From the NCBI GenBank assembly GCA_944386115.1, contig CALWZV010000010.1:1-37717 (forward strand): a stretch of DNA of 37,717 nucleotides, in the 5' to 3' direction. This document shows positions 18,174-27,654 of this stretch, piece by piece; the first letter of the stretch is position 1, and the number at the start of each line of letters is the position of its first letter. The notes under the pieces are model-generated. The model ran no database searches. It was not told the origin of the DNA and saw only the letters and a list, made by a program, of their open reading frames with translations. The DNA comes from an uncultured Clostridia bacterium. GTDB taxonomy: Bacteria > Bacillota > Clostridia > TANB77 > CAG-508. A program made the position numbers and the translations under genes.

Positions 18174-19434
18174 TTAGTCAATATTTATTTCTGAGGCTAA
18201 ATAGCAATTAAGTTCGGCAAATCCATTTTCAAAATAATCTGGCCACTGTACATATTTATTTCTTTCTCTAGTAGTATTTGGTCCAACATATGTGTTAATT
18301 GCATTTTGTGATAAAGGAAATGTCTCATAAATTTCTTTGTATATTTGATTCATATCATTTCCTAAAAACGTCCACCAGCCCAGAAGCATAGTTCCTGATA
18401 GTTCATATGGAAGATATGCATTATCTTTTTGTGTAGTATAATTATATCTATATAATCCATTTCTTGAATCCATAAAATTTGTTGTTCTATAATAATCATG
18501 ATCTTCATCAGTTTTTACTAAAACATTTTCTATAAACTGCTCTTTTAAACCTTTTATTAGTCTATTATAATATTCAACTTTCTCTTCATTTCCTTTGTTA
18601 GCTTTTTTGATTATTTGTAAAAATACCGGTATCCTATGAAAGTGCGATGTGTCCCAAGTGGTATTTTCTTGTTCCTTAGGCTGCATATTAGATTCAATGT
18701 CATTATAATGCATATAAGCATAATCATCATATTCATCAAAATCTCCAACATTTAATAGCCATTTATCTCCTTCTATAAAAGTTACATCTTCTTCATATAT
18801 TCTATTGATTATATCTAATGCCTGATTAATTTTATTTATTCTTTCTTCACTTAATTCATATTCATTATTGTCACTAAATTCTTTTAAATTAAATAAGATT
18901 GTTACATGAAATTGATATAAGTCTGCTGTAGGTCTCCCAGCTTTATAGTCCCTTTCCATTGCATATAAATAATCATTTTGTGGATTTTGATCTATATTAT
19001 ATTTTTCTCTTTTTAATAGGCAAGCAAAAAATGCTTCATCATATAGGTAATCTAAAAGTTCACTTCTTATTCTATTAACTGAATTAGTTTCTGTACACAA
19101 ATTAATATAATTACTTGCTAAAAAATTAAATTGCATATGGTTTAAATTCCAATATCTATAGTTATATTCCACTTCTTTCAAATAATTTGCATATCTTTCA
19201 AATAAATCATGAAGATCTTCCATTTTTTCTTGGTCATTTTCTGTAAATGCATAATACATAGGAACTAATAATACATGACCTGCATCATAGCAATTAATTT
19301 CATCCCACAAATCATATTCCAGATATTTTGAAACAGTATTTTCCCATAAATCCACATTGTTAACTGTATTATTAGTTCCGTGCATATATACTTAAAACTA
19401 TAACTAAAACTATTAATATGGCAAATATTTTCAT
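18174..19434 (-). CDS. Exported protein of unknown function, 419 aa, signal peptide joined by a +1 frameshift
   Basis: I do not recognise a family. The ATG at 19434 overlaps the murJ stop (ATGA) and has a GGAG site. It gives MKIFAILIVLVIVLSIYA, a signal peptide or anchor; codon 19 is CGG and the zero frame stops two codons later. Skipping C gives GTNNTVNNVDLWENTVSKYL and a 401-residue soluble domain rich in Tyr, Trp, Asn and helices (YRYWNLNHMQFNFLASNY, HFHRIPVFLQIIKKA, GTMLLGWWTFLG). The helical pattern recalls alpha/alpha-toroid glycan-active proteins, but that is a guess. Without the shift the domain would start at an internal ATG (19385) and stay in the cytosol. It is the last gene of the glycan operon. 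Confidence 0.82.
19377..19380 (-). other. +1 frameshift site in the exported-protein gene: GCA CGGA
   Basis: After Ala18 (GCA) the zero frame reads CGG AAC TAA. Dropping C gives GGA ACT AAT AAT, joining the signal peptide to the 401-residue domain. Confidence 0.85.
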
Positions 19435-20954
19435 AATGTACTTTCTCCGCTACGTAATCTAAAATCAAATTTCATTATGAATAATAGTACTAAATATACT
19501 ATTCCACCACATATACCACCTATTATTGCTTTTATAATACTTGACATAAGTTCATTTATAACAAATATTCCTGCTGTAAGCTTATTTACTAGCAATATAA
19601 CTATTAACATTAAAACTCCAGCTATAATAACTCTAATAATATTTTTCCATAATTCTTTATCTATTAGTTTTTCATGTTTTATATTAAATCTCCTAATTAG
19701 TAAGAATGTTGATACCATAGAAGATATAATTGTAGCAACTATTATACCTATGTACCCAAATGGTTTTACAAATGCAATACTTAGTACAATGTTCAATAAA
19801 ATTGATATTATTGCCGATGTAGTTGGGCTTTTTGTATCCTGCAATGCATAAAATACTTTAAATAAAATAGTTTTCATACTAACAAAAACAATTGCTAAAG
19901 AATATATTGAAACAGCTACACTTGTTATGTGTAATGAATTTTCATCAAAAGCTCCTCTAAAGAATAATAATCTTACAATTGCTTCAGAATATACTGAAAT
20001 TAATACAGTACAAGGTATTGATACAAATATAATTGTTTTCAATATTATATTTGTTTTATGTTTTACAGCTTTAATTCCATTGTCTCTAAATGTTTTTATT
20101 ACATTAGGGAAAAATACAGTTACAACAGATGTAGCAAAAACAGATGTTATCATATCAACTATATAGTGTGAATAATTTATTGCTGAAATATATCCTTCAC
20201 CTATTGTACTTGCAATAGATTTATCTACAACTCCATTAATTTGCCATACAACATCATTTAATAGAATTGGTATTGTTAAAACAACTAGATCTTTAAAATA
20301 ACTATCTTTTATATTAAAATTAAGTTTTGCACTAAATTTATTAACCTTTGCTATTATAAATAATGCAATAAATGCTAGAATATATCCAAGTAAAACTCCC
20401 AACCCTAATATTTGATAATTTTCTACAGAACTTAACACAATACCTAAAATCATTCCTGTATTTAATAATACACCATATATTGCAGTTCCCATAAATTTTC
20501 CTTTAAATTCTAGGAAACCTCTTAAAATATGTGCCATTATTATAAAATACATACAAAAAATTGTTATTCTTGATAAATTTATTAAGTATTGTAGGGCATT
20601 ATCATCAAAACCTGCTGCAAAAATTTTAACTATTGGTTTCGTAAATACCATAAAAAGCATTACTAATATGGTGGATATTATAAAAAATATTATAATTAAG
20701 TTTCCATTTAGTTTTGCTGCTCTTTCCTCAGATTCTTTTTCCGCTTTTGAAAATAGAGGTATATAATTATTTAATATTGCCGTAGCAACAGCAGATATTA
20801 CTACAGTTGGTATATTTAGTGATAATATAAAAGAATCGCTAATATAGCCTGTACCATATTTTTGTGCTAATAATACTTCTCTTATTAAGCCTAATACTTT
20901 TGAAAGTAATGTTCCTACCATTACTATAAAAACTGATGTTTTAAATTTTTTCAT
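19431..20954 (-). CDS. murJ: MurJ/MviN-family lipid flippase, 507 aa
   Basis: MOP-superfamily flippases move lipid-linked sugars across the membrane. The N-terminus KFKTSVFIVMVGTLLSKVLG then LIREVLLAQKYGTGYISDSF is the MurJ signature, and about 14 membrane segments follow. The ORF could start at 20966, but the AGGAAG ribosome site lies between that ATG and the one at 20954, which I prefer. It overlaps the next gene by ATGA. Its position in a glycan operon, beside a Wzy-like gene, leaves open whether it flips lipid II or the glycan repeat unit; sequence alone does not decide. Confidence 0.92.
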   Translation of the reverse strand: MKKFKTSVFIVMVGTLLSKVLGLIREVLLAQKYGTGYISDSFILSLNIPTVVISAVATAILNNYIPLFSKAEKESEERAAKLNGNLIIIFFIISTILVMLFMVFTKPIVKIFAAGFDDNALQYLINLSRITIFCMYFIIMAHILRGFLEFKGKFMGTAIYGVLLNTGMILGIVLSSVENYQILGLGVLLGYILAFIALFIIAKVNKFSAKLNFNIKDSYFKDLVVLTIPILLNDVVWQINGVVDKSIASTIGEGYISAINYSHYIVDMITSVFATSVVTVFFPNVIKTFRDNGIKAVKHKTNIILKTIIFVSIPCTVLISVYSEAIVRLLFFRGAFDENSLHITSVAVSIYSLAIVFVSMKTILFKVFYALQDTKSPTTSAIISILLNIVLSIAFVKPFGYIGIIVATIISSMVSTFLLIRRFNIKHEKLIDKELWKNIIRVIIAGVLMLIVILLVNKLTAGIFVINELMSSIIKAIIGGICGGIVYLVLLFIMKFDFRLRSGESTL

Positions 20955-20969
20955 ATTCTTCCTCATTTT

Positions 20970-23402
20970 TTATTTATATATTTTATCTAATCTTTTTACA
21001 ACTTCTTCCCATGTATATGTATACTGGATCTCTTTAATACTTTCAATCTTTTCTTTTAAAACATCGGGATTGTCAGATATACTTTTTAATATTTTTTCCA
21101 AATCCCCTTCTTTTCTAATATCTATAGTAAAACCAATATTTTTTTCTTTCACAAAATTTCCAAGAATCGTATTCTCACTAGCAATTATAGGTGTTAGTGT
21201 AATTATTGCTTCATAACTTTTTACAGGCATAGCATTTTTCCAATTTAATGATTCTTTTCCTTTTATATCATATACAGAATATAAAACATCTGTATTATTG
21301 TAAATTTTCTCGCTCTCTGATATTGCATCAAAATATCCCATCATTACATTTTCTTTACCTTTTTCTTTTGCATATTTTAATAAATTATCATATTGGCTAC
21401 CATTCCCATATATTTTAAATTCCATTCTCTCAAACTTTTTAGAGCAATCAATTAATTTGCTTATAGAATAAAAATCTCTTACTTTACCTATGTATGATAT
21501 TCTAATTTTATCTGAATTTGTTTTATTTATATTTGTATATGCACTTAGTTCTGGATAATTTGGAATTTCTATTAATTTATTTATATTCTTTTTTTGGCAA
21601 CTGTTTTTTTGTATTTCATTTACATGTATTATCCATTCAGCTCTATTTTGTATGTAATATACAATTCTTTTTATGAAAAAGTTTTTTATCTTGTTTTTAC
21701 CATTTCCATAATATTCATGCATATCAAATACTATTTTTTTGTTTTTAAAAAATATGACACCACAAAAAGCCATTACTAAATCATGACAATGTAAAATTTC
21801 AAACTCTTTATCTTTTAAGTATTTTTTTACTTTTCTTATAAACTTCATTAACCAGAAAAAATATATTATATATTTTAATTTGGCTATAATTTTCGATTTC
21901 TCAATTAATTTTGTGGTTTTTTCTGTTCTTGCAAAAAAGCGTTTTATTTTTATACCTTCTAATTCATCTTCTGGCCTATCTATAAATTTATTCTTTTTGT
22001 CTATACATAAAATTTCCACATCAGTCCCAGTTTTGACCAGATATTTTGCTTCTTTATACACTCTTATATCAGGCTCAAAGCAATTGTTCAATAACATGAA
22101 AATCTTTTTCTTCACATTCCCTTCCTCCTTTGTAGAATCATTTTTTAAGCATGCATTTAATAAAATTCCCAATAATGCCCAAAAATACACATTATCCCAT
22201 AATGTTCCAGTTAGCATAAGTGGCAAAATACTAACCCATGACATACAAAAAATGATATCAGATTTTACTTTCTGGTTATACCAAACTTTATAATAACAAT
22301 ATATTATAAATGCGATTATGATTGTGGAAATTATAACACCAAATGTTGCATATAACTCTAATATGATATTATGTGAATAATATGCATTAGCCTCGTACCC
22401 TTTTTTAACAATATTATTTTCTATAACTTCTTTATATATTATAGTTCTATCTCCACCAATTCCTGCACCTATAAGCCAATTTTCTTTGATAATATTCATT
22501 GCAGTTGGATATATTACATTCAATCTTCCATCTGACTTTAAAAAATTTTCTGTAGATAATAATCTTAATATTCTTATGTTTATTCCTTTTGAAGCAAAAA
22601 AATCATATAGCATATCTGAAATTTGTTGATAGTTTAACACAACTAATGCACAAACACCAGCAACAATAATAAAGATTGTTAATACTAATATTTTCTTTTT
22701 TAAGGATTTTTTTCTTATAAATTTAACAAATGCTGCAAATAATAATGCTATTACTAATAAAGCAAAAAATATAAGATATGTTCTGCTTCCTGTCATTAAT
22801 AATAATATAGCACTCAATATTGAAACTAATATTGATGTAATATTTTTATTCTTGTAATAGTCGCACGCTGTAAAACATGCGGATATAAAGAAGAATTTCG
22901 CTAACCATATATTATATATTGATTCATCATTCATTAATAAAACTGCAAAATATATTAATGCAAATAAAAATATTATTTTAGAAATCTTCACTACCTTGTT
23001 AAATAATTCCTTATCTTTACCAATTTCTAAAAATAATATTAAACTTGTTAAATTATACAAAAAAAGTGGTTTTATTATGTCTAATATTTGTTCTCTGTTT
23101 TGTGGAAATATAAAATATGATATTAAAAATATCCCAATAGAGATTCCATATATAGTCAAAATTCTTTTTGGCCTTTTTAACAAAAGTATTAATAATGTAT
23201 ATCCAATTATTGCTCCTTCTATAAGTAGTAACAATATATCAACAGCTTTATGCAAACTTTCCGAAATATTCTCACTGATTTTTAGAAAACAACCATTAAT
23301 AATAAAACCTGCAAATATTACAAAAATTGATAAATAAACTAATTTATTTATATATGTATTTGTTACTTTATCATCGATTTTGTTTTTTATATCTTTTAGC
23401 AT
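20970..23402 (-). CDS. Fusion of an O-antigen ligase/polymerase-like membrane protein and a GT4-like glycosyltransferase, 810 aa
   Basis: Residues 1-415 form about ten membrane segments with the O-antigen ligase/Wzy pattern, including a large outer loop (LKSDGRLNVIYPTAMNII, LIGAGIGGDR, AYYSHNIILELYATFG). From about 430 a cytosolic glycosyltransferase begins (KKKIFMLLNNCFEPDIRVYK) and runs to the end, with HCHDLVMAF, IVFDMHEYYG, IPNYPELSAY and an E-rich nucleotide site (AMPVKSYEAIITLTPIIASE). The second half is a clear paralogue of the next gene upstream. At the junction an AAGGAGGAAGGG site precedes an in-frame GTG at 22115 (residue 430), so the glycosyltransferase may also be made separately. 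Start 23402 has an AGGAGA site. Likely roles are polymerisation and sugar transfer for the surface glycan. Confidence 0.85.
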   Translation of the reverse strand: MLKDIKNKIDDKVTNTYINKLVYLSIFVIFAGFIINGCFLKISENISESLHKAVDILLLLIEGAIIGYTLLILLLKRPKRILTIYGISIGIFLISYFIFPQNREQILDIIKPLFLYNLTSLILFLEIGKDKELFNKVVKISKIIFLFALIYFAVLLMNDESIYNIWLAKFFFISACFTACDYYKNKNITSILVSILSAILLLMTGSRTYLIFFALLVIALLFAAFVKFIRKKSLKKKILVLTIFIIVAGVCALVVLNYQQISDMLYDFFASKGINIRILRLLSTENFLKSDGRLNVIYPTAMNIIKENWLIGAGIGGDRTIIYKEVIENNIVKKGYEANAYYSHNIILELYATFGVIISTIIIAFIIYCYYKVWYNQKVKSDIIFCMSWVSILPLMLTGTLWDNVYFWALLGILLNACLKNDSTKEEGNVKKKIFMLLNNCFEPDIRVYKEAKYLVKTGTDVEILCIDKKNKFIDRPEDELEGIKIKRFFARTEKTTKLIEKSKIIAKLKYIIYFFWLMKFIRKVKKYLKDKEFEILHCHDLVMAFCGVIFFKNKKIVFDMHEYYGNGKNKIKNFFIKRIVYYIQNRAEWIIHVNEIQKNSCQKKNINKLIEIPNYPELSAYTNINKTNSDKIRISYIGKVRDFYSISKLIDCSKKFERMEFKIYGNGSQYDNLLKYAKEKGKENVMMGYFDAISESEKIYNNTDVLYSVYDIKGKESLNWKNAMPVKSYEAIITLTPIIASENTILGNFVKEKNIGFTIDIRKEGDLEKILKSISDNPDVLKEKIESIKEIQYTYTWEEVVKRLDKIYK
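22113..22130 (-). promoter_or_regulatory. Internal ribosome binding site and GTG start within the fused gene
   Basis: AAGGAGG (22130-22124) lies eight bases before GTG (22115-22113), in frame, followed by KKKIFMLLNN, which aligns with the start of the paralogous upstream glycosyltransferase. It probably marks an ancestral or still active separate start giving a 381-aa protein. Confidence 0.65.
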
Positions 23403-23427
23403 TCTAAGTCTCCTATACTACATAAAA

Positions 23428-24528
23428 TTATAATAAATTTTTATAAACTTTTTTTAGGTTTTTTACAACATTTTTCCATTTATAATTATCAGAAATGTTT
23501 TTAATATTTTCTACATACATATCATAACTTTGTTTAATGTCTAATATAGCATTAATAATAGATTCTGTATCACCATATTTTATGGTTTTTCCTATTCCAT
23601 ATTTTTCCACAAAGTCTCCAGAGACAGTATTCTCCGTAACTATAACTGGAGTCAAAGTAACAATAGATTCAAATAATTTTACAGGATATGATGTTTTCCA
23701 ATTTTTAATTTGTGGATTATATGAGCAATAAAGAATATCTGTGTTTCTATATATTTCTCCACTTTCTGTAATTCCATTGTATTTACCATATACTTTTACA
23801 TTAGAGCCTTGATATTGTTCTTTTAATTTATCATAACATACTCCTGTTCCGTACAAACCGACTTCAATGTTTTTATCATTATTATTTAATTTAGCTAATG
23901 AATTTAATGATTCATAATCTCTTAGAGCTCCTATGTAATTAACCCTTATCTTTTCACTTGCATTTTTTTCTATTGGTTCATATACTTTACTTTCTGGATA
24001 ATTAGGAAGGAAAACTGTTTTTTCCTTTATTGTAGATTTCATTCCTTCTATTTGAGCTTCATTAACATGAATAATATAATCACTTTTCTTTAGTATTTTA
24101 TTAAATACAAAGTCAAAGAAAATATTTCTTGCATATGAATAGTTTTTATATATTTCATGCATATCAAATATTATTTTAGTTTTCTTTTTATTTTTAGTAA
24201 ACATTCCAACAACTATTCCATCAAAATCATGGCAATGTAAATATGAATACTCTTTATCTTTCAAATATTTTCTAGTATTTTTTATAAATTTAATATATGG
24301 AATTATTTGTTTCATACCTGTACCTGGTTTAGATAGGATACAAAATCTTTTTATATTTATCCCATCTATAACCTCTTCATTTCTATCAACATATTCACAT
24401 TTCCTGTCCCAGCAAATAATTTCTACATTAAATCCCTCTGTTACTAAATATTTTGCTTCTTTGTATACTCTTACATCTGGATCAAATCCATTTGTTAATA
24501 TCATATAAATTTTTTTTGAACTAGACAT
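23428..24528 (-). CDS. GT4-like glycosyltransferase, 366 aa
   Basis: Probable retaining glycosyltransferase (GT-B fold) of the surface glycan. It has KKIYMILTNGFDPDVRVYKE near the start, LHCHDFDGIVVG, IIFDMHEIYKN, FLPNYPESKVYEP, the domain switch VNYIGALRDYESL, and the C-terminal donor site YPVKLFESIVTLTPVIVTE. An upstream ATG at 24552 overlaps the wbpA stop, but the AAGGAG site lies between it and the ATG at 24528, which I choose. It is a close paralogue of the second half of the fused gene downstream, which points to tandem duplication. Sugar and linkage cannot be read from sequence. Confidence 0.88.
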   Translation of the reverse strand: MSSSKKIYMILTNGFDPDVRVYKEAKYLVTEGFNVEIICWDRKCEYVDRNEEVIDGINIKRFCILSKPGTGMKQIIPYIKFIKNTRKYLKDKEYSYLHCHDFDGIVVGMFTKNKKKTKIIFDMHEIYKNYSYARNIFFDFVFNKILKKSDYIIHVNEAQIEGMKSTIKEKTVFLPNYPESKVYEPIEKNASEKIRVNYIGALRDYESLNSLAKLNNNDKNIEVGLYGTGVCYDKLKEQYQGSNVKVYGKYNGITESGEIYRNTDILYCSYNPQIKNWKTSYPVKLFESIVTLTPVIVTENTVSGDFVEKYGIGKTIKYGDTESIINAILDIKQSYDMYVENIKNISDNYKWKNVVKNLKKVYKNLL

Positions 24529-24551
24529 GTTTGTATCTACTCCTTCATGCA

Positions 24552-25874
24552 TTATAATAACTCAACATTATCTCTATTTTTTACATTTTTCATTGCATTT
24601 CTTGTATCAAAAATTACTTTTGCATTTTTTGAAATCATATCATAGTCAAAATTACTATGTGCTGCTGTAAATATTACAATATCTGCATTTTTTACAGTTT
24701 CTTCATCTAGTTTTTCTAATCCTTCATGAATTTCACCTTTATATTTATATTTGCTAATCCATGGATCATAGAATTCTACTTCTGCTCCTTCTTTTTGTAA
24801 TTCTTCTATTACCTTTAATGCAGGACTTTCTCTATAATCATCTATATCGTTTTTATATGCAACTCCAAGTACTAAAACTTTTGCACCATTCATTGCTTTT
24901 TTGAGTTTTGAACTTAGAATTTTACTTGCTCTTTCAACACAATATTCTGGCATTCTATCATTTATAATTCCAGATGCTTGAATTAGTGAAGTATGGAATC
25001 CATATTCTCTAGCCTTCCAGTCTAAATAATATGGGTCAAGTGGAATACAATGTCCTCCAAGACCTGGTCCTGGGTAGAATGGTTGGAATCCATATGGTTT
25101 AGTTTTAGCTGCATCTACAACTTCCCATAGACTTATTCCCATTTTTTCACATAGCATTGCTAATTCATTTACTAAACCTATATTTATATTTCTATATGTA
25201 TTTTCTAATATCTTCTCCATTTCTGCAACCGCAGGTGATGAAACTTCATGTATATCAGCTCCTAAAACTGTTCTATACATTTTTGCAATGACTTCTGTTG
25301 CATCTTTTCCAATTGCTCCTACAACTTTTGGTGTGTTTTTCGTCTTGTATACTGCATTTCCTGGATCTACTCTTTCTGGTGAAAATCCTAAATAAAAATC
25401 TTGTCCACATTTTAAACCTGAGCCATTCTCTAAGATTGGCTTAATTAACTCTTCAGTTGTTCCTGGGTATGTTGTAGATTCTAATACTACCATAGTTTCT
25501 TTTGATAAATATTTTGATATTTCTTTTGCACTATTTTCTACATAACTAATATCTGGTTGTTGGTGTTCATCAAGTGGTGTTGGTACACAAATTGCAATAA
25601 AATCCACGTCTTTTATAAAAGAAAAATCTGATGTTGCTTTAAGCATTCCTTGTTTTACTATTTTTTTCAAATCATCATCTACAACATCACCTATATAGTT
25701 ATGCCCTTCATTTACCATTTTTACTTTTTCATCTTGTACATCAAATCCAATTGTTTTAAAACCTGCTTTTGCTTTTTCTACTGCAAGTGGCAAACCAACA
25801 TATCCTAGTCCTACAACTCCTACAGTAATCTCCTTCTTTTCAATTTTATTTAATAAATTTTCTTTAATTCCCAC
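24552..25874 (-). CDS. wbpA: UDP-N-acetylglucosamine 6-dehydrogenase (WbpA-like), 440 aa
   Basis: NAD-dependent enzyme that oxidises C6 of UDP-GlcNAc to give UDP-GlcNAcA. The Rossmann motif VGLGYVGLPLA is at 21-31, the central signature VLESTTYPGTTEE near 130-142, and the catalytic cysteine is Cys276 in GPGLGGHCIPLDPYY. The C-terminal UDP-binding domain has GVAYKNDIDDYRESPALKV. Closest in style to WbpA/Wbp-type UDP-GlcNAc dehydrogenases rather than UDP-glucose dehydrogenase, supported by wbpB, wbpE and wbpD homologues directly upstream. It is the last of these four genes in transcription order. UDP-ManNAc dehydrogenase is an alternative but fits the neighbours less well. Confidence 0.9.
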   Translation of the reverse strand: MGIKENLLNKIEKKEITVGVVGLGYVGLPLAVEKAKAGFKTIGFDVQDEKVKMVNEGHNYIGDVVDDDLKKIVKQGMLKATSDFSFIKDVDFIAICVPTPLDEHQQPDISYVENSAKEISKYLSKETMVVLESTTYPGTTEELIKPILENGSGLKCGQDFYLGFSPERVDPGNAVYKTKNTPKVVGAIGKDATEVIAKMYRTVLGADIHEVSSPAVAEMEKILENTYRNINIGLVNELAMLCEKMGISLWEVVDAAKTKPYGFQPFYPGPGLGGHCIPLDPYYLDWKAREYGFHTSLIQASGIINDRMPEYCVERASKILSSKLKKAMNGAKVLVLGVAYKNDIDDYRESPALKVIEELQKEGAEVEFYDPWISKYKYKGEIHEGLEKLDEETVKNADIVIFTAAHSNFDYDMISKNAKVIFDTRNAMKNVKNRDNVELL

Positions 25875-25907
25875 TTTTATAACTTCCTTTCTTGTTTTAT
25901 AGATTTT

Positions 25908-26483
25908 TTATTGTACTTCTTTTACACGTTCATCTTCTAAGATATATTTTTTCCCACAACATGGACATGTAAATTTATTATTTTGCCAAACCATTTTTTC
26001 TGAACACTCACATACATAGTATTTTATTCTAGCTGGATTTCCCATAACAAGAGCATAATCTGGCACATCTTTTGTAACTACAGCTCCTGCTGCTATAAAA
26101 GCATATTTTCCTATGTTGTGTCCACATACAACAGTTGCATTTGCTCCTATTGAAGCCCCCCTTCCTATTATTGTTTTTTTATATTCATTTCTCCTTGAAA
26201 TAAAACTTCTAGGATTTGTTACATTTGTAAATACACATGAAGGACCTAAAAACACATCATCTTCACATATAACCCCTGTATATACTGAAACATTATTTTG
26301 TATTTTTACACCATTACCTAATATAACATCTGGAGAAATTACAACATTTTGTCCTATATTACAATTATTGCCTATTTTACAGTTTTGCATTATATGTGAA
26401 AAATGCCATATTTTTGTTCCGCTTCCTATTTCACATGGTTCATCTATATAGCTAGATTCGTGTATAAAAAAATCTTTTTCCAT
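25908..26483 (-). CDS. wbpD: Left-handed beta-helix acetyltransferase (WbpD-like) with a C-terminal zinc ribbon, 191 aa
   Basis: WbpD acetylates the 3-amino group of UDP-GlcNAc3NA. Hexapeptide repeats cover about 15-140 (IGSGTKIWHFSHIM, IGNNCNIGQNVVI, GRGASIGANATVVCGHNIG). The ending PDYALVMGNPARIKYYVC is typical of the family. A C-terminal four-cysteine segment (CECS then CPCCGKKY) looks like a small zinc ribbon, not present in Pseudomonas WbpD but seen in some Bacillota relatives (from memory). The enzyme should act in the cytosol. The position between wbpE and wbpA supports the role. Confidence 0.88.
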   Translation of the reverse strand: MEKDFFIHESSYIDEPCEIGSGTKIWHFSHIMQNCKIGNNCNIGQNVVISPDVILGNGVKIQNNVSVYTGVICEDDVFLGPSCVFTNVTNPRSFISRRNEYKKTIIGRGASIGANATVVCGHNIGKYAFIAAGAVVTKDVPDYALVMGNPARIKYYVCECSEKMVWQNNKFTCPCCGKKYILEDERVKEVQ

Positions 26484-26504
26484 TTTTTCACCTTTTTCAT
26501 TAAA

Positions 26505-27638
26505 CTAATATTTTTTTAGTGCTTTTATTATTTCATTAGATATTGTTTCTATTTGCTCTTCACTCATATATGGGTGCATAGGCAAACTCAAAACACATTT
26601 ACATAAATTTTCTGAAACTTTTAGTTCTTCTAAATTAAAATCATAACCATTATATACTATTTGTTTATGTAATGGAATAGGGTAATAAATCATTGTAGGA
26701 ATTCCTACTTCTTTTAGTTTTGCTTGTAAATCATTTCTTTCTTCTTCATTGTTTAATATTATTGTATATTGTGCATAACTGCTTATATATCCTTCTAAAA
26801 TCACTGGAACTTTTACAACATCTTTTAATTTTTCACTATATATTTTAGCAAATTTATTTCTCTCTTCTAATTCATATTTTTCAAAAGCCTCTAATTTTGG
26901 TAAAAGAATAGCAGCTTGAATTGTGTCTAATCTTGAATTTAATCCTACTCTTATATTTTCATATTTATATGAACCTTTCCCATGTATTCTTATAGATAGT
27001 ATTTTTTTATACATTTCTTCATCATCTGTAAAAATTGCACCGCCATCTCCATAACAGCCTAATGGTTTAGCTGGGAAAAATGATGTTGTAGAAATTTCAC
27101 CAAAAGAACATGCTTTTTTACCATTAATGCTTCCTCCAAATCCTTGAGCTCCATCTTCTATAACTTTTAGATTATATTTGTTTGCAATCTCTAATATTTC
27201 AGGAAAATTTGCTGGTTGTCCAAATAAATCTACTGGTATAATTGCTTTAGGATTTAGTTTACCTTCATCTATTACTTTTTTTATTGCTTTTTCTAACTTA
27301 TGTGTATCTATATTGAAAGTTCTTTCATCAACATCAATAAAAATTGGTGTAGCCCCTTCTAAAGAAACTACTTCTGATGTTGAGTAAAATGTGAAGCTTG
27401 GAACAAAAACTGCATCATTTTCTTTTATTTCAAATACTTTCATTGCAATTGTTAATGCATCTGTTCCATTTCCACATGTAGCACAATATTTTCTTCCCAC
27501 ATATTTAGCTAATTTTTCTTCTAATATTTTTACTTCCTCTCCCATTATATAATTAGAATCATTTAACACTTTTTGAATATTATTATCTATTTTTTCTTTT
27601 AAAACTTCATACTGTTTTTTTAAATCAATATATTCCAT
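26505..27638 (-). CDS. wbpE: DegT-family PLP aminotransferase (WbpE-like), 377 aa
   Basis: WbpE aminates C3 of UDP-3-keto-GlcNAcA, with glutamate as the usual donor. The PLP sites are visible: NGTDALTIAM (58-67), VFVPSFTFYSTSE (78-90), the ring-stacking segment VIEDGAQGFGG (159-169) and the Schiff-base Lys191 in TSFFPAKPLGCYGDGG. Length fits the family. It is directly downstream of the wbpB-like oxidoreductase, the enzyme pair that works in sequence in Pseudomonas. A different sugar substrate remains possible. Confidence 0.9.
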   Translation of the reverse strand: MEYIDLKKQYEVLKEKIDNNIQKVLNDSNYIMGEEVKILEEKLAKYVGRKYCATCGNGTDALTIAMKVFEIKENDAVFVPSFTFYSTSEVVSLEGATPIFIDVDERTFNIDTHKLEKAIKKVIDEGKLNPKAIIPVDLFGQPANFPEILEIANKYNLKVIEDGAQGFGGSINGKKACSFGEISTTSFFPAKPLGCYGDGGAIFTDDEEMYKKILSIRIHGKGSYKYENIRVGLNSRLDTIQAAILLPKLEAFEKYELEERNKFAKIYSEKLKDVVKVPVILEGYISSYAQYTIILNNEEERNDLQAKLKEVGIPTMIYYPIPLHKQIVYNGYDFNLEELKVSENLCKCVLSLPMHPYMSEEQIETISNEIIKALKKY

Positions 27639-27654
27639 TATATTTATCCCCCTT

